Shown here one piece after another: positions 16,720-27,093 of a DNA stretch of 64,000 bases. Below the pieces are notes generated by a model. It was not told the origin of the DNA, ran no database searches, and was given only the letters and a program-made list of their open reading frames with translations. Source of the stretch: Streptomyces sp. NBC_00525 (lineage in GTDB: Bacteria > Actinomycetota > Actinomycetes > Streptomycetales > Streptomycetaceae); the NCBI RefSeq assembly GCF_036346595.1, contig NZ_CP107834.1, positions 5,208,001 to 5,272,000 on the forward strand, read 5' to 3'. Each line of letters opens with the position of its first letter. Position 1 is the first letter of the stretch. The translations under genes and the position numbers were made by a program.

Positions 16720-18483
16720 ATGCTCCAGGCCATCGGACTCACCAGCAACCGCTCCCGCGCGAAAGCCCCTGCCGTCCACGACCTCACCTTCGACGCGGAG
16801 CCGGGCTGCGTCACCGCTCTGCTGGGCGCGCCGGGCTCGGGCAAGACCACGGCCCTGCGGTTGATGCTCGAACTGGAGCCGGGCCGGGGCATCACCTACT
16901 TCCGGGGGAGGCCGCTGCACCGGGTGCCGCGCCCGGCCGGCGAGGTGGGGGCGGTGCTCGGCGACGTTCCGGGACATCCGGCGCGCACTGTTCGAGGCCA
17001 GCTGCGCATGCTCAGTGCCGTGGCGGACGTGCCCGCGTCGAGGGCGGACGAGCTCCTCGACGCGGTGGGACTGGCCGGCCTGGCGGACCATCGCATCGGC
17101 GCGCTCTCCCTCGGCATGGACCGCCGCCTGGCGCTTGCCTGCGCCCTTCTCGGTGACCCCCACACACTGCTCCTGGACGACCCGGCACAGGGGCTGGCAC
17201 CGGGGGACGCCAACTGGCTGCACCGGCTGCTCCGTTCCCACGCCGACCGGGGCGGAACCGTCCTGTTCAGCACCAGCGATCCGCGGGAGGCCGCACGCAC
17301 GGCCGGACATGTGATCACCATCGGCGAAGGACGCCTGATCGCCGATCAGGACGGCGCGACCTTTTCCCGTACCCGCCTGCGACCCCGCGTAGCGGTTCGC
17401 TCCCCGCATGCCACCCGCCTCGCCGCCCTCGTCGGCAGGGAAGCGCGAGCTGCCAGGCGGGGCGTCGAAGTCGTCGTCGAAGGTGCCGGGCACCGGCTGT
17501 CCGTGTACGGCAGCAGTTGCGCGGAGATCGGCGACGTGGCGTTCAGGTACGGGCTTCCCGTTCACCAGCTCGCCGATGAGGTGGCCGACACGGGCCCTAC
17601 GGCCGCGGCCGAGACCCCGGGCACCTCGGGGTGCCCCACCGGCGCTGCCGAGCGGTCGCCCCGGCCCGTCGTGCGCGACGAGCCGGCGCCGCCCATCAGA
17701 CGGCGGCCGGCACGAGGCCCGCTGCGTCCGGTGCGCTACGAACTGCGCCGCCTGTTCGGCGTGCGGACCGCGACCGTGATCATGGCCGTCACCCTGGTCG
17801 CGTCCGTTGGCCTGTCCGTACTGCTGGCCCGTGACGGCAGTACCCCGGCGGCACGTGTGATCGCGGCCTGGCCCTCACTGCTGCCACTGCCACCCGCCGC
17901 CCTCGGGGCCGGGCTGCTGGGGGCACTCTCCTTCGGCGACGAGTTCCGCTACCCGGCACTCGCCGCCGGCCGCGGAACAGTGCCCCGCAGACTCGGCCTG
18001 CTCACCGCCAAGCTGGCGGTGACCGGAGGCGTCGCCCTTCTGCTGGGGCTGCTCGTCGTACTGACCTCCGCGGAAACCCTGCGCCTTGTGTACGGGGGAG
18101 ACGTACTCCACGCCCCCGCGAACCTGGCGTCCCTTGCGGCGAGTTGGGTCGGGCTGACCGTCGGCTGCGCCTGGGCCGGACTGCTGGGCGCGGGCGTTTT
18201 CAGGGTGACGGCCGCGGGCATCGCCGCCGTGCTTGCCGTACCAGTAGTACTGGTGCCGATCATCGAGCACCTTCCGAAGGTGTCGACCGCTCGTTCGATC
18301 ACCGGGTTTCCGGGACGACTGCGGGAGCTTGCCTGGCCGCAGTGGCCCGGCGAGGTGGACAGATGGCTGCTGGCCGCGGTCCGGATCGTGACGCAACCCG
18401 TCGGCGCCGCGCTGGCCCTGTCGCTGGCCGGTCTCATCTGCGCGTTTCTCTTCACCAGCCTGCGGGGAAGGGTGCGTTGGTGA
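16720..18483 (+). CDS. ABC transporter, ATPase and permease in one chain
   Basis: Encodes 587 residues from ATG 16720. Residues 1-225 are an ABC ATPase: Walker A GAPGSGKTT (36-44), signature LSLGMDRR (129-136) and Walker B LLLDDPAQGL (150-159). The catalytic glutamate after Walker B is replaced by Asp154. A variable linker follows, then from about residue 370 an integral-membrane domain of about six helices like ABC-2 permeases. The likely role is export or membrane remodelling; substrate unknown. ATP-binding and ABC-2 permease parts are usually separate genes, so the fusion and E-to-D change are notable. It stands upstream of whiH in the same direction. Confidence 0.85.
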   Translation: MLQAIGLTSNRSRAKAPAVHDLTFDAEPGCVTALLGAPGSGKTTALRLMLELEPGRGITYFRGRPLHRVPRPAGEVGAVLGDVPGHPARTVRGQLRMLSAVADVPASRADELLDAVGLAGLADHRIGALSLGMDRRLALACALLGDPHTLLLDDPAQGLAPGDANWLHRLLRSHADRGGTVLFSTSDPREAARTAGHVITIGEGRLIADQDGATFSRTRLRPRVAVRSPHATRLAALVGREARAARRGVEVVVEGAGHRLSVYGSSCAEIGDVAFRYGLPVHQLADEVADTGPTAAAETPGTSGCPTGAAERSPRPVVRDEPAPPIRRRPARGPLRPVRYELRRLFGVRTATVIMAVTLVASVGLSVLLARDGSTPAARVIAAWPSLLPLPPAALGAGLLGALSFGDEFRYPALAAGRGTVPRRLGLLTAKLAVTGGVALLLGLLVVLTSAETLRLVYGGDVLHAPANLASLAASWVGLTVGCAWAGLLGAGVFRVTAAGIAAVLAVPVVLVPIIEHLPKVSTARSITGFPGRLRELAWPQWPGEVDRWLLAAVRIVTQPVGAALALSLAGLICAFLFTSLRGRVRW

Positions 18484-18534
18484 CTTCGGGGCGCAGCCGA
18501 GGACTGGGACGATCCCAGCATCATCGGGGCGTCC

Positions 18535-18581
18535 GGTTTATACCAGTAAGGCGTCAATTGAGGGGGTGATGGCGATCACCC
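18535..18581 (+). promoter_or_regulatory. Candidate operators upstream of whiH
   Basis: GGT-TTAT-ACC (18535-18544) fits the GT-N-AC pattern of FadR/GntR sites, and GGGTGAT-GGCG-ATCACCC (18564-18581) is a perfect 7-bp inverted repeat. Both lie within 110 bases of the whiH start and could serve autoregulation. Confidence 0.35.
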
Positions 18582-18641
18582 TTTCGTGTGCTTTTCAGCA
18601 AAGACCTCAAGGGGCGGCTGGGACCCGCCGACAAAGGATGC

Positions 18642-19529
18642 GTGAGTACCCTTGCGCACACCATGATGACCACCGCCCGCTCCGCCGATTCCGGCCTCGC
18701 CGGTCCGGGCGAACTCGACCGATACCCCTACCCCGAGGCGCCGGCCGGTGAACGTGCCGCCGCGCGCTCCTGGGACGGTTCCGACGCCGAACTCGGCCGG
18801 GTGGGCCGCCGGGGATCGGCCAGCCGCGGCCGTGGACTCCACGGCCAGCTCGTTCAGCAGCTGGGACAGATGATCGTCTCCGGCGACCTCGGTGCGGACC
18901 GCCCCCTGGTGCCGGAGGAGATCGGCCAGCGTTTCGAGGTTTCCAGGACCGTCGTGCGGGAATCGCTGCGCGTGCTGGAGGCGAAGGGGCTGGTCAGCGC
19001 CCGCCCCAATGTCGGTACGCGCGTGCGGCCCGTCAGTGACTGGAACCTGCTCGATCCCGACATCATCGAATGGCGTGCGTTCGGTCCGCAGCGCGATGAC
19101 CAGCGCCGTGAGCTGGGCGACCTGCGGTGGACGATCGAGCCGCTCGCCGCCCGTCTTGCCGCAGGACATGGGCGCGAGGACCTTCAGCAGCGCCTCGGTG
19201 ACATGGTCGAGATCATGGGGCACGCCCTGGGACAGGGGGACATGATCACGTGTGCCCGCGCGGACGCGGAGTTCCACTCCCTGCTCATCCAGGCCGCCGG
19301 CAACCGGATGCTGGAGCACCTTTCCGGGATCGTCTCCGCCGCACTGCAGGTCTCCGGTGGCCCGGCCACCGCGTGCGACCGTCCCAGCGAGACGTCGCTC
19401 GCCCTGCACGCACGCATCGTGGAGGCGCTCGCCTCCGGCGACTCGGCGGGTTCCGAGGCCGCCATGCGTCAACTGCTCGTGGGTCACCACGAGCCGGAAC
19501 GAGTGGTGCCGGCGCCCCGCGAGCACTGA
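18642..19529 (+). CDS. whiH: GntR-family (FadR/FCD) sporulation regulator WhiH
   Basis: Encodes 295 residues from GTG 18642 (AAAGGA upstream); ATG 18663 is an alternative. A 65-residue variable N-terminus precedes the winged helix (~66-135: GLHGQLVQQLGQMIVSGDL, then RFEVSRTVVRESLRVLEAKGLVSARPNVGTRV in pieces). The FCD ligand domain (~150-280) has DAEFHSLL and HARIVEALASGD, which usually carry metal-binding residues. In S. coelicolor the gene immediately before hrdB is whiH, needed for sporulation septation and DNA condensation; the position, length and family all match, which is the basis for the name. Its effector is unknown. Confidence 0.88.
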   Translation: MSTLAHTMMTTARSADSGLAGPGELDRYPYPEAPAGERAAARSWDGSDAELGRVGRRGSASRGRGLHGQLVQQLGQMIVSGDLGADRPLVPEEIGQRFEVSRTVVRESLRVLEAKGLVSARPNVGTRVRPVSDWNLLDPDIIEWRAFGPQRDDQRRELGDLRWTIEPLAARLAAGHGREDLQQRLGDMVEIMGHALGQGDMITCARADAEFHSLLIQAAGNRMLEHLSGIVSAALQVSGGPATACDRPSETSLALHARIVEALASGDSAGSEAAMRQLLVGHHEPERVVPAPREH

Positions 19530-19850
19530 CCTCGGCACGGGCAGGGTGCACGCGCCACGGGCCGCCGGGTCCGCGCGATCCGGCGGCGCCGGGGCGGAGA
19601 GATGTCGCCTTGGTCGCGTTCATCGCAAATGGGGTGTGACTCGGGCCACGCGGATCGGACGTAACACTCCTCGAAACAGCGCGATGACTTAAGAGGTGAC
19701 CGCCGCAGAAGGAATACAGCAGTCGTTCAGGGCGCTGTGCAGTTCTGAGGCATAGCCCGCGCCGTCGTGCATTCCCCGCCCGGCGGTCGTCGGTTCCAGC
19801 CCTCACCGGGCCGGGCCGGAAGCCGTTTCCATCGTTCCGAGAGGTTGTTC
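19530..19850 (+). promoter_or_regulatory. hrdB upstream region
   Basis: This 321-base gap starts with a possible whiH terminator (GCCGCCGG/CCGGCGGC, 19561-19587). It then holds GTAACA (19661-19666) and CGATGA (19682-19687), 15 bases apart, resembling the -35/-10 elements of ECF sigma factors. In other Streptomyces the main hrdB promoter is read by the ECF factor ShbA. If the element is right, the hrdB leader is about 155 bases. No riboswitch is recognised. Confidence 0.4.
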
Positions 19851-21401
<1,551 letters not shown>

Positions 21402-21418
21402 ATCGCGGACAGCCGGAC

Positions 21419-21466
21419 ACAGGGCGAGGGCCCGGCCCCCACGGGGGAGCCGGGCCCTCGCCCTGT
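21419..21466 (+). terminator. hrdB terminator
   Basis: Perfect 18-bp arms (21419-21436 with 21449-21466) and a 12-base loop, starting 18 bases after the hrdB stop. It is very stable. Confidence 0.88.
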
Positions 21467-21550
21467 TCGCGTCGAACCCGCGAAGGTGCGCATCGGCGTC
21501 GGCGGAATGACTCTGGGTAGGCATGGTCCATCAGAGAGTCAGGAGTACGC

Positions 21551-22381
21551 ATGTCCCGCACCGTCGTCCGTGTCATGACCGGGGCGCTCGCCCTCGCCGC
21601 CGCTTCGGCCGTGATACCGCTCGCCTCCGCCGCCCCGGCCGCCGCCGACAGCATCATCATCGGGGGCCAGCCGGCTCATGTCGCGGACAGCCCGTGGGTG
21701 GTCGCGCTGTCCAGCCGTGACCGGTTCGGGGGTACCAGAGCCGGACAGTTCTGCGGCGGCGTCGTGGTGGAGCCCAAAAAGGTGCTCACGGCGGCGCACT
21801 GCCTCAGCCGGGAGGCGCTGGGCACCGACGCCGACCAGGTGAGCGATCTGCGGGTCATCTCCGGGCGGGACGAGCTGAACGGTACAGGCGGCCAGGAGAT
21901 CCCGGTGAGCGGGACCTGGGTCAACCCCGAGTTCGACGCGACCACCAACAGCGGGGACTTCGCCGTGCTCACCCTGTCCCAGGCGCTGCCCGAAGGGGAC
22001 ACGATCCCCATGGCCGCGGCCGGCGACCCGGCGTACCGTGCGGGCACCTCCGCGACCGTCTACGGCTGGGGCGACACCACCGGCTACGGCGACTACGCGT
22101 CGTCACTCAGGTCCGCAGAGGTGGACATCCTGCCGGACAGTTCGTGCGAGCAGGCCTACCCCGGGGGCAGGACCGGTACGTACGACGCGTCGTCGATGCT
22201 CTGCGCGGGCGAACCCCAGGGCGGCTACGACGCGTGCCAGGGCGACAGCGGAGGGCCGCTGGTGGCCCAGGGGAAGCTCGTGGGGCTGGTGTCCTGGGGG
22301 AACGGCTGTGGGCTCGCAGGAAGCCCCGGCGTCTACACGCGGGTCTCCGCGGTCATCGGCCGGCTGCCGGGCACGGACTGA
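21551..22381 (+). CDS. Secreted trypsin-like serine protease
   Basis: A 276-residue chymotrypsin-fold protease with a signal peptide (VRVMTGALALAAASAVIPLA, cleaved near ASAAPAAADS). The mature N-terminus is probably IIGGQ (37-41), the form created by zymogen activation. The triad is His83 (TAAHC), Asp136 (SGDFAVL) and Ser233 (GDSGGP); Asp227 sits at the base of the specificity pocket, so cleavage after Arg or Lys is expected. Six cysteines fit three disulfides. It acts outside the cell. It lies alone between hrdB and a convergent small gene. Confidence 0.95.
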   Translation: MSRTVVRVMTGALALAAASAVIPLASAAPAAADSIIIGGQPAHVADSPWVVALSSRDRFGGTRAGQFCGGVVVEPKKVLTAAHCLSREALGTDADQVSDLRVISGRDELNGTGGQEIPVSGTWVNPEFDATTNSGDFAVLTLSQALPEGDTIPMAAAGDPAYRAGTSATVYGWGDTTGYGDYASSLRSAEVDILPDSSCEQAYPGGRTGTYDASSMLCAGEPQGGYDACQGDSGGPLVAQGKLVGLVSWGNGCGLAGSPGVYTRVSAVIGRLPGTD

Positions 22382-22409
22382 CCCGCACAGCGCCCCACAG
22401 GTACGAGAA

Positions 22410-22441
22410 CGGGCGGCATCCCTCCGCAGGGAAGCCGCCCG
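22410..22441. terminator. Terminator hairpin between convergent genes
   Basis: Stem CGGGCGGC-a-TCCCT with AGGGA-a-GCCGCCCG, interrupted by one A-A mismatch, loop CCGC. It lies between the protease gene and the DUF7455-like gene. Confidence 0.7.
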
Positions 22442-22487
22442 TCGGCCGGTCCGGGACCGACCCCTGGCTCGTCGTGCGTGCGAGGTG

Positions 22488-22718
22488 TCAGTGTTCCTCT
22501 TCGGCGGCTTGGGCCTGTACGGCCGTCAGCCGGTCCGTCTCATCCTGTATTTCCGCGGCGATCTTCTTGAGTTCCGGCTCGAACTTGCGACCGTGGTGGG
22601 CGCAGAAGAGCAGTTCACCGCCACTGATCAGGACGACGCGCAGGTAGGCCTGGGCGCCGCAACGGTCACAGCGGTCTGCTGCGGTCAGCGGGCTCGCGGG
22701 GGTCAGAACAGTAGTCAC
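22488..22718 (-). CDS. Small zinc-ribbon-like protein (DUF7455 type)
   Basis: Encodes 76 residues. RCDRCGAQAYLR (CxxC) and LFCAHHGRKF (Cys-x-x-His) give a likely zinc site holding a small beta-hairpin, followed by a charged helix KFEPELKKIAAEIQDETDRL. I recall this family as a conserved actinobacterial domain of unknown function, DUF7455. Start ATG 22718. It is divergent from parE across a 438-base gap and convergent with the protease gene. The role is unknown; a structural zinc-binding or nucleic-acid-associated protein is possible. Confidence 0.85.
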   Translation of the reverse strand: MTTVLTPASPLTAADRCDRCGAQAYLRVVLISGGELLFCAHHGRKFEPELKKIAAEIQDETDRLTAVQAQAAEEEH

Positions 22719-23156
22719 GTCGCCTCTTCTCTAGCTCGACGAGCTGTCGTACCAGGGTCAACATCCAACCAGGCCGAAAACGTTCCCGCTCGTGGCTTTT
22801 CTTTGAAACTTCTTCTCGGTATGGCTGTCTGTTGCCGGTTCGCGGCGAATGTGCCGTATTGCGTGGCGCTACGGTTTCGCGTTGCTTGCTTGGCTTGGTC
22901 TGTCCGGGCCGGCTGGCTTGCCGGTTGTTCATGAGGACGTGCCCGGAGCCTAAATGGTTCATGCCTGGAAGGGAACGTGATGTGCACGTCACCTCGCGAA
23001 ATGATCGAACAGGCTTGCGAGTCTGGTTTAGTCTGAGGGTTCTTCGAGGGTGGCGTTTCACCCGCTCTACCAGGCATCGGTACCCTCACAGCGGCAACCG
23101 AAGCCGAGCCAGTGACCCACTGGGCCCCAAAAGAAATTCAGCGAGGAGCGAACCGC
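22719..23156. other. Divergent intergenic region between the zinc-ribbon gene and parE
   Basis: 438 bases without a supported gene. It contains an imperfect 16-bp palindrome GTGATGTGCACGTCAC (22977-22992, seven of eight pairs) and a TTGC/CTTGC-rich stretch around 22880-22920. A parE promoter is expected here, but I cannot pick a convincing -35/-10 pair. Confidence 0.4.
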
Positions 23157-25277
23157 GTGACCGCCGATACGTCCGTGCCGTCCACTGCGCTGCTGACCGG
23201 AGCAGACCGAGACGGTTCCAACTACACCGCGCGGCACCTGCTCGTACTCGAGGGGCTCGAAGCGGTCCGCAAACGCCCTGGCATGTACATCGGGTCCACC
23301 GACAGCCGCGGCCTGATGCACTGCCTCTGGGAGATCATCGACAACTCCGTCGACGAGGCCCTCGGTGGCTACTGCGACCACATCGAGGTCGTCCTCCACG
23401 ACGACAACTCCGTAGAGGTCCGGGACAACGGCCGCGGCATCCCGATCGACGTCGAACCCAAGACGGGCCTCTCCGGTGTCGAGGTCGTGATGACCAAGCT
23501 GCACGCCGGCGGCAAGTTCGGCGGTGGCTCCTACGCCGCCTCCGGCGGCCTGCACGGCGTGGGCGCCTCCGTGGTCAACGCCCTCTCCGCCCGGCTCGAC
23601 GTCGAGGTCGACCGCAACAGCGCGACCCACTCGATCAGCTTCCGCCGCGGCGTTCCGGGAATCTTCACCGAGCAGGGCCCGGACAGCCCGTTCGACCCGG
23701 CCAACGGCCTCCGCAAGGGCAAGCGCGTACCGAAGGCACGCACCGGTACCAGGGTGCGCTACTGGGCCGACCGGCAGATCTTCCTCAAGGACGCCAAGCT
23801 CAGCCTGGAAACGCTGCACCAGCGCGCTCGCCAGACCGCCTTCCTCGTGCCGGGTCTGACCATCGTCGTGCGCGACGAGCGGGGGCTGGACGGTGCGGGC
23901 AAGACCGAGGAGACGTTCCGCTTCGACGGGGGCATCAGCGAGTTCTGCGAGTACCTCGCGCAGGACAAGGCCGTCTGCGACGTGCTGCGCCTGTCCGGGC
24001 AGGGCACGTTCAAGGAGACCGTGCCGGTCCTGGACGAGCGTGGCCACATGACACCCACCGAGGTCACGCGCGAACTCGGCGTGGACATCGCGCTGCGCTG
24101 GGGCACCGGCTACGAGACGAACCTCAAGTCCTTCGTCAACATCATCGCCACGCCCAAGGGCGGCACCCACGTGAGCGGTTTCGAACGCTCCGTGACCAAG
24201 ACCGTCAACGAGGTACTGCGTTCCGCGAAGCTGCTGCGGGTGGCCGAGGACGACATCGTCAAGGACGACGCCCTGGAGGGCCTCACCGCGGTCGTGACCG
24301 TACGCCTGGCGGAGCCGCAGTTCGAGGGCCAGACGAAGGAGGTGCTCGGCACCTCGGCGGCCAACCGGATCGTCGCCAACGTCGTGGCCAAGGAACTGAA
24401 GGCGTTCCTGACCTCCACCAAGCGGGACGCGAAAGCCCAGGCCAGGGCCGTTCTCGACAAGGCGGTGGCAGCCGCCCGCACCCGGATCGCGGCCCGTCAG
24501 CACAAGGACGCCCAGCGTCGCAAGACGGCGCTGGAGTCGTCCTCGCTGCCGGCGAAGCTCGCCGACTGCCGCAGCGACGACGTGGAACGCAGCGAGCTGT
24601 TCATCGTCGAGGGCGACTCCGCGCTCGGAACGGCGAAGCTCGCCCGCAACAGCGAGTTCCAGGCCCTGCTGCCGATCCGCGGCAAGATCCTCAACGTTCA
24701 GAAGGCGTCGGTTTCCGACATGCTGAAGAACGCCGAGTGCGGTGCGATCATCCAGGTCATAGGAGCGGGTTCCGGACGGACCTTCGACATCGACGCGGCC
24801 CGCTACGGAAAGATCGTTCTGCTGGTCGACGCCGACGTCGACGGCGCCCACATCCGCATCCTGCTGCTGACGCTCTTCCAGCGGTACATGCGGCCGATGG
24901 TCGAAGCGGGCCGGGTGTTCGCCGCCGTGCCCCCGCTGCACCGCATCGAGCTGGTCCAGCCCAAGAAGGGCCAGGACAAGTACATCTACACCTACTCGGA
25001 CAACGAACTGCGCCAGCGCCTGCTGGAGCTCCAGCGCAAGAACATCCGCTACAAGGACTCGATCCAGCGCTACAAGGGTCTGGGCGAGATGGACGCCGAC
25101 CAGCTCGCGGAGACCACGATGGACCCGCGGCACCGCACGCTGAGGCGGATCAACATCGGCGACCTCGAGTCGTCCGAGAAGGTCTTCGACCTGCTGATGG
25201 GCAACGAGGTGGCGCCTCGCAAGGAGTTCATCACCAGTTCGGCGGCCACGCTGGACCGCTCGCGCATCGACGTCTGA
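23157..25277 (+). CDS. parE: DNA topoisomerase IV subunit B
   Basis: A 706-residue type IIA topoisomerase ATPase subunit. It has the GHKL ATP-binding domain (EIIDNSVDEALGGY, VEVRDNGRGIPI, GGLHGVGASVVNALS), the transducer domain (~230-420) and the TOPRIM domain (FIVEGDSALG with the catalytic Glu, VDADVDGAHIRILLL as DxDxD). Its C-terminus (GLGEMDADQLAETTMDP, KRVFDLLMG-type end) is typical. GTG 23157 follows GAGGAG. It should work with ParC (33781-36231) in chromosome decatenation; the two genes are separated by about 8.5 kb, so they are not an operon. S. coelicolor has the same split arrangement, which supports ParE over GyrB. Confidence 0.93.
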   Translation: MTADTSVPSTALLTGADRDGSNYTARHLLVLEGLEAVRKRPGMYIGSTDSRGLMHCLWEIIDNSVDEALGGYCDHIEVVLHDDNSVEVRDNGRGIPIDVEPKTGLSGVEVVMTKLHAGGKFGGGSYAASGGLHGVGASVVNALSARLDVEVDRNSATHSISFRRGVPGIFTEQGPDSPFDPANGLRKGKRVPKARTGTRVRYWADRQIFLKDAKLSLETLHQRARQTAFLVPGLTIVVRDERGLDGAGKTEETFRFDGGISEFCEYLAQDKAVCDVLRLSGQGTFKETVPVLDERGHMTPTEVTRELGVDIALRWGTGYETNLKSFVNIIATPKGGTHVSGFERSVTKTVNEVLRSAKLLRVAEDDIVKDDALEGLTAVVTVRLAEPQFEGQTKEVLGTSAANRIVANVVAKELKAFLTSTKRDAKAQARAVLDKAVAAARTRIAARQHKDAQRRKTALESSSLPAKLADCRSDDVERSELFIVEGDSALGTAKLARNSEFQALLPIRGKILNVQKASVSDMLKNAECGAIIQVIGAGSGRTFDIDAARYGKIVLLVDADVDGAHIRILLLTLFQRYMRPMVEAGRVFAAVPPLHRIELVQPKKGQDKYIYTYSDNELRQRLLELQRKNIRYKDSIQRYKGLGEMDADQLAETTMDPRHRTLRRINIGDLESSEKVFDLLMGNEVAPRKEFITSSAATLDRSRIDV

Positions 25278-25292
25278 GCACCGGCCCCGGAG

Positions 25293-25330
25293 GTCGTCTC
25301 CACCCGTGGGTGGAGACGACAACTCCACCC
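25293..25330. repeat. Perfect palindrome plus third half-site after parE
   Basis: GTCGTCTCCACCC (25293-25305) and GGGTGGAGACGAC (25308-25320) are perfect arms around GT. A third CTCCACCC follows at 25323-25330. It lies 15 bases after the parE stop and 85 bases before the next gene. A parE terminator is the simple reading; the extra half-site suggests it may also be an operator. Confidence 0.6.
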
Positions 25331-25414
25331 ATGATCAACCCTGGAGCCGATCTGCCGGGCCGGGCCCTTCCGTAGCTTCGGAGATGCAGCACTTCTCGCA
25401 TCTCGGAGGCATCC

Positions 25415-25933
25415 ATGTCCGGGCTCGGCAACGCCCTGGTGATCATCGCGGTCATCGCCCTCGTCGTGGTCCGCCAGTTCTCGGCGGAGCGCGTCTCCGG
25501 CGACCACCGCTGGTGGGCTCCGCCCGCCGTCCTGCTCTTCCTCGCGCTGCGGAAGCCCGAACTCGTCGATCCGGACCACCGGACAGCCTCGGCCGTCATC
25601 CTGGGGGCCGAGCTGCTGGTCGGGCTGGCCACGGGGGCGGGATGGGCCCGGACGACGCGCGTCTGGCGCGCCGAGGACGGCTCCGTGTGGAGCAAGGGCA
25701 CCAAGGCCACCGTCCTGGTCTGGATCGCCGGCCTCGGTCTGCGAGCGGCCCTGTACGGGATCGCGGTCGCGCTGGACGTGCACCAGGGCAGCCCCGCCCC
25801 GATGGCGGCTCTCGCGGTGACCCTGCTGGTACGGACGGGCCTGCTGGCGCGCCGGGCCGCGGCGATACCCGCGCCCTCTCGTGGACCCGCCGCCGGCGTT
25901 GCGCTCCGGCCGGAGTGGAAGGACCCCGTGTGA
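25415..25933 (+). CDS. Integral membrane protein, DUF1453 (CcdC-like)
   Basis: Encodes 172 residues with about five membrane helices (NALVIIAVIALVVVRQF, WWAPPAVLLFLAL, ASAVILGAELLVGLATGAG, ATVLVWIAGLGLRAALYGIAVAL, MAALAVTLLVRTGLLA). The pattern fits DUF1453/CcdC-like proteins. The ATG at 25415 has GGAGGC upstream. The stop overlaps the histidine kinase start by four bases (GTGA), so the protein is produced with the two-component system and may supply its membrane signal or be its partner. No enzymatic motif is present; cysteines are absent, so a direct redox role is unlikely. Confidence 0.8.
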   Translation: MSGLGNALVIIAVIALVVVRQFSAERVSGDHRWWAPPAVLLFLALRKPELVDPDHRTASAVILGAELLVGLATGAGWARTTRVWRAEDGSVWSKGTKATVLVWIAGLGLRAALYGIAVALDVHQGSPAPMAALAVTLLVRTGLLARRAAAIPAPSRGPAAGVALRPEWKDPV

Positions 25934-27093
25934 CAGCCGCGACCTGGACGAGCTGGCCCCTGCGCGAGGCGCTCGCTCGGGACACCCGCAGCCGGGCGCG
26001 CAGCGTGATCGCCTGGAGTGTGCGGGCCGGGTTGCTGACGCTGATGCTGTGGGGGACCTTCACCGGTGGGCTGTTCGGGCCCTGGGAGATCGTCGTCGGT
26101 CTGGTCGGGGTGCTCGTCTGCGCCCTGCTCGCGGTCGCCGTGTTCAGGACCACGCTCGACAACCGGCTGTGGCCTTCGCTGGGCCTGCTCGGGATGCTGA
26201 TGCTGGCCGCGCTCGGGGCGGACGTGGCGGGGGCGATCGTGCCCGCCGCGGTGCTGTGGTGCGGCTGCGCGGTCACTGCCCTGGAGCGGTTGCCCCTCGC
26301 GGCGGGAGTCCCGGTGACGGCGGTGGCCCTCGGCGGTTACGCGCTGGCCGACAGCGACGACTGGGCGACCACGGCGGTGACCGCGGCAGGGCTCTGCCTC
26401 GCCGGGTACGTGCTCCGCCTGGACGCCGAGGCCCGCGGCAGCACACAGCGGCTGCTCGCCCAAGAACGGGCGGCCCGAGCGGCGGAGGCGGAGCGGGCCG
26501 CGCTGGACGAGCGCTCCCGCATCGCGCGGGAGATCCACGACGTGCTGGCGCACAGCCTCTCCGCGCAACTGGTCCACCTGGAGGCGGCGCGGCTGCTGAT
26601 CGAGAGGGAGCCGGAGGGGGAGTTCCGGGACCAGGTTTTGCAACGGGTGGTCGCGGCCCGCTCCATGGCCCGCGAAGGGCTCTCCGAGACCCGTCAGGCG
26701 CTCTCGGCGCTGCGGGGCGAGGTGTCACCCGTGGAGGACTTCCTGAGACAGCTGGTGACGGCGGAGCCGGCCGAGGTCCGGGTCGAGGGGGAGCGGCGCC
26801 CGCTGACCGCGCACGCGTCGCAGGCGGTCCGGCGGGTCGCGCAGGAGGCGCTCACCAACGCCCGTAAGCACGCGCCCGGTGCCAGGGTGCTGATACGGCT
26901 GGAGTACCGGCCCGACGAGGTCGTGCTGGAGGTCAAGGACTCGGGCGGGCGGGGTCCGGGAGGGGAATTGGCGGCCAGCGGTTCCGGATACGGTCTGCTC
27001 GGGATGCGGGAGCGCGCCGAGTTGCTGGGCGGCACGCTGGACGCCGGTGCGGACGAGGAGGGGTTCGTGGTGAGTCTGCGGGTGCCCGCGTGA
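25930..27093 (+). CDS. Sensor histidine kinase, NarL/LiaS type (HisKA_3)
   Basis: A 387-residue kinase from GTG 25930. Four to six N-terminal membrane helices (to about residue 155) form a small sensor without an extracellular domain. Then comes a coiled linker (LLAQERAARAAEAERAALDERS) and the HisKA_3 dimerisation helix with phospho-His in SRIAREIHDVLAHSLSA. The HATPase_c domain has AVRRVAQEALTNARKHA (N box) and SGYGLLGMRERAELLGG (G box). It should phosphorylate the regulator encoded directly downstream, whose start overlaps by four bases. A sensor buried in the membrane often reports envelope stress; the signal is not known. Confidence 0.93.
   Translation: MTAATWTSWPLREALARDTRSRARSVIAWSVRAGLLTLMLWGTFTGGLFGPWEIVVGLVGVLVCALLAVAVFRTTLDNRLWPSLGLLGMLMLAALGADVAGAIVPAAVLWCGCAVTALERLPLAAGVPVTAVALGGYALADSDDWATTAVTAAGLCLAGYVLRLDAEARGSTQRLLAQERAARAAEAERAALDERSRIAREIHDVLAHSLSAQLVHLEAARLLIEREPEGEFRDQVLQRVVAARSMAREGLSETRQALSALRGEVSPVEDFLRQLVTAEPAEVRVEGERRPLTAHASQAVRRVAQEALTNARKHAPGARVLIRLEYRPDEVVLEVKDSGGRGPGGELAASGSGYGLLGMRERAELLGGTLDAGADEEGFVVSLRVPA

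Noticed and set aside
23067..25328. 753-codon minus-strand frame opposite parE
   Set aside because: It is a shadow of parE, whose motifs are complete on the plus strand.
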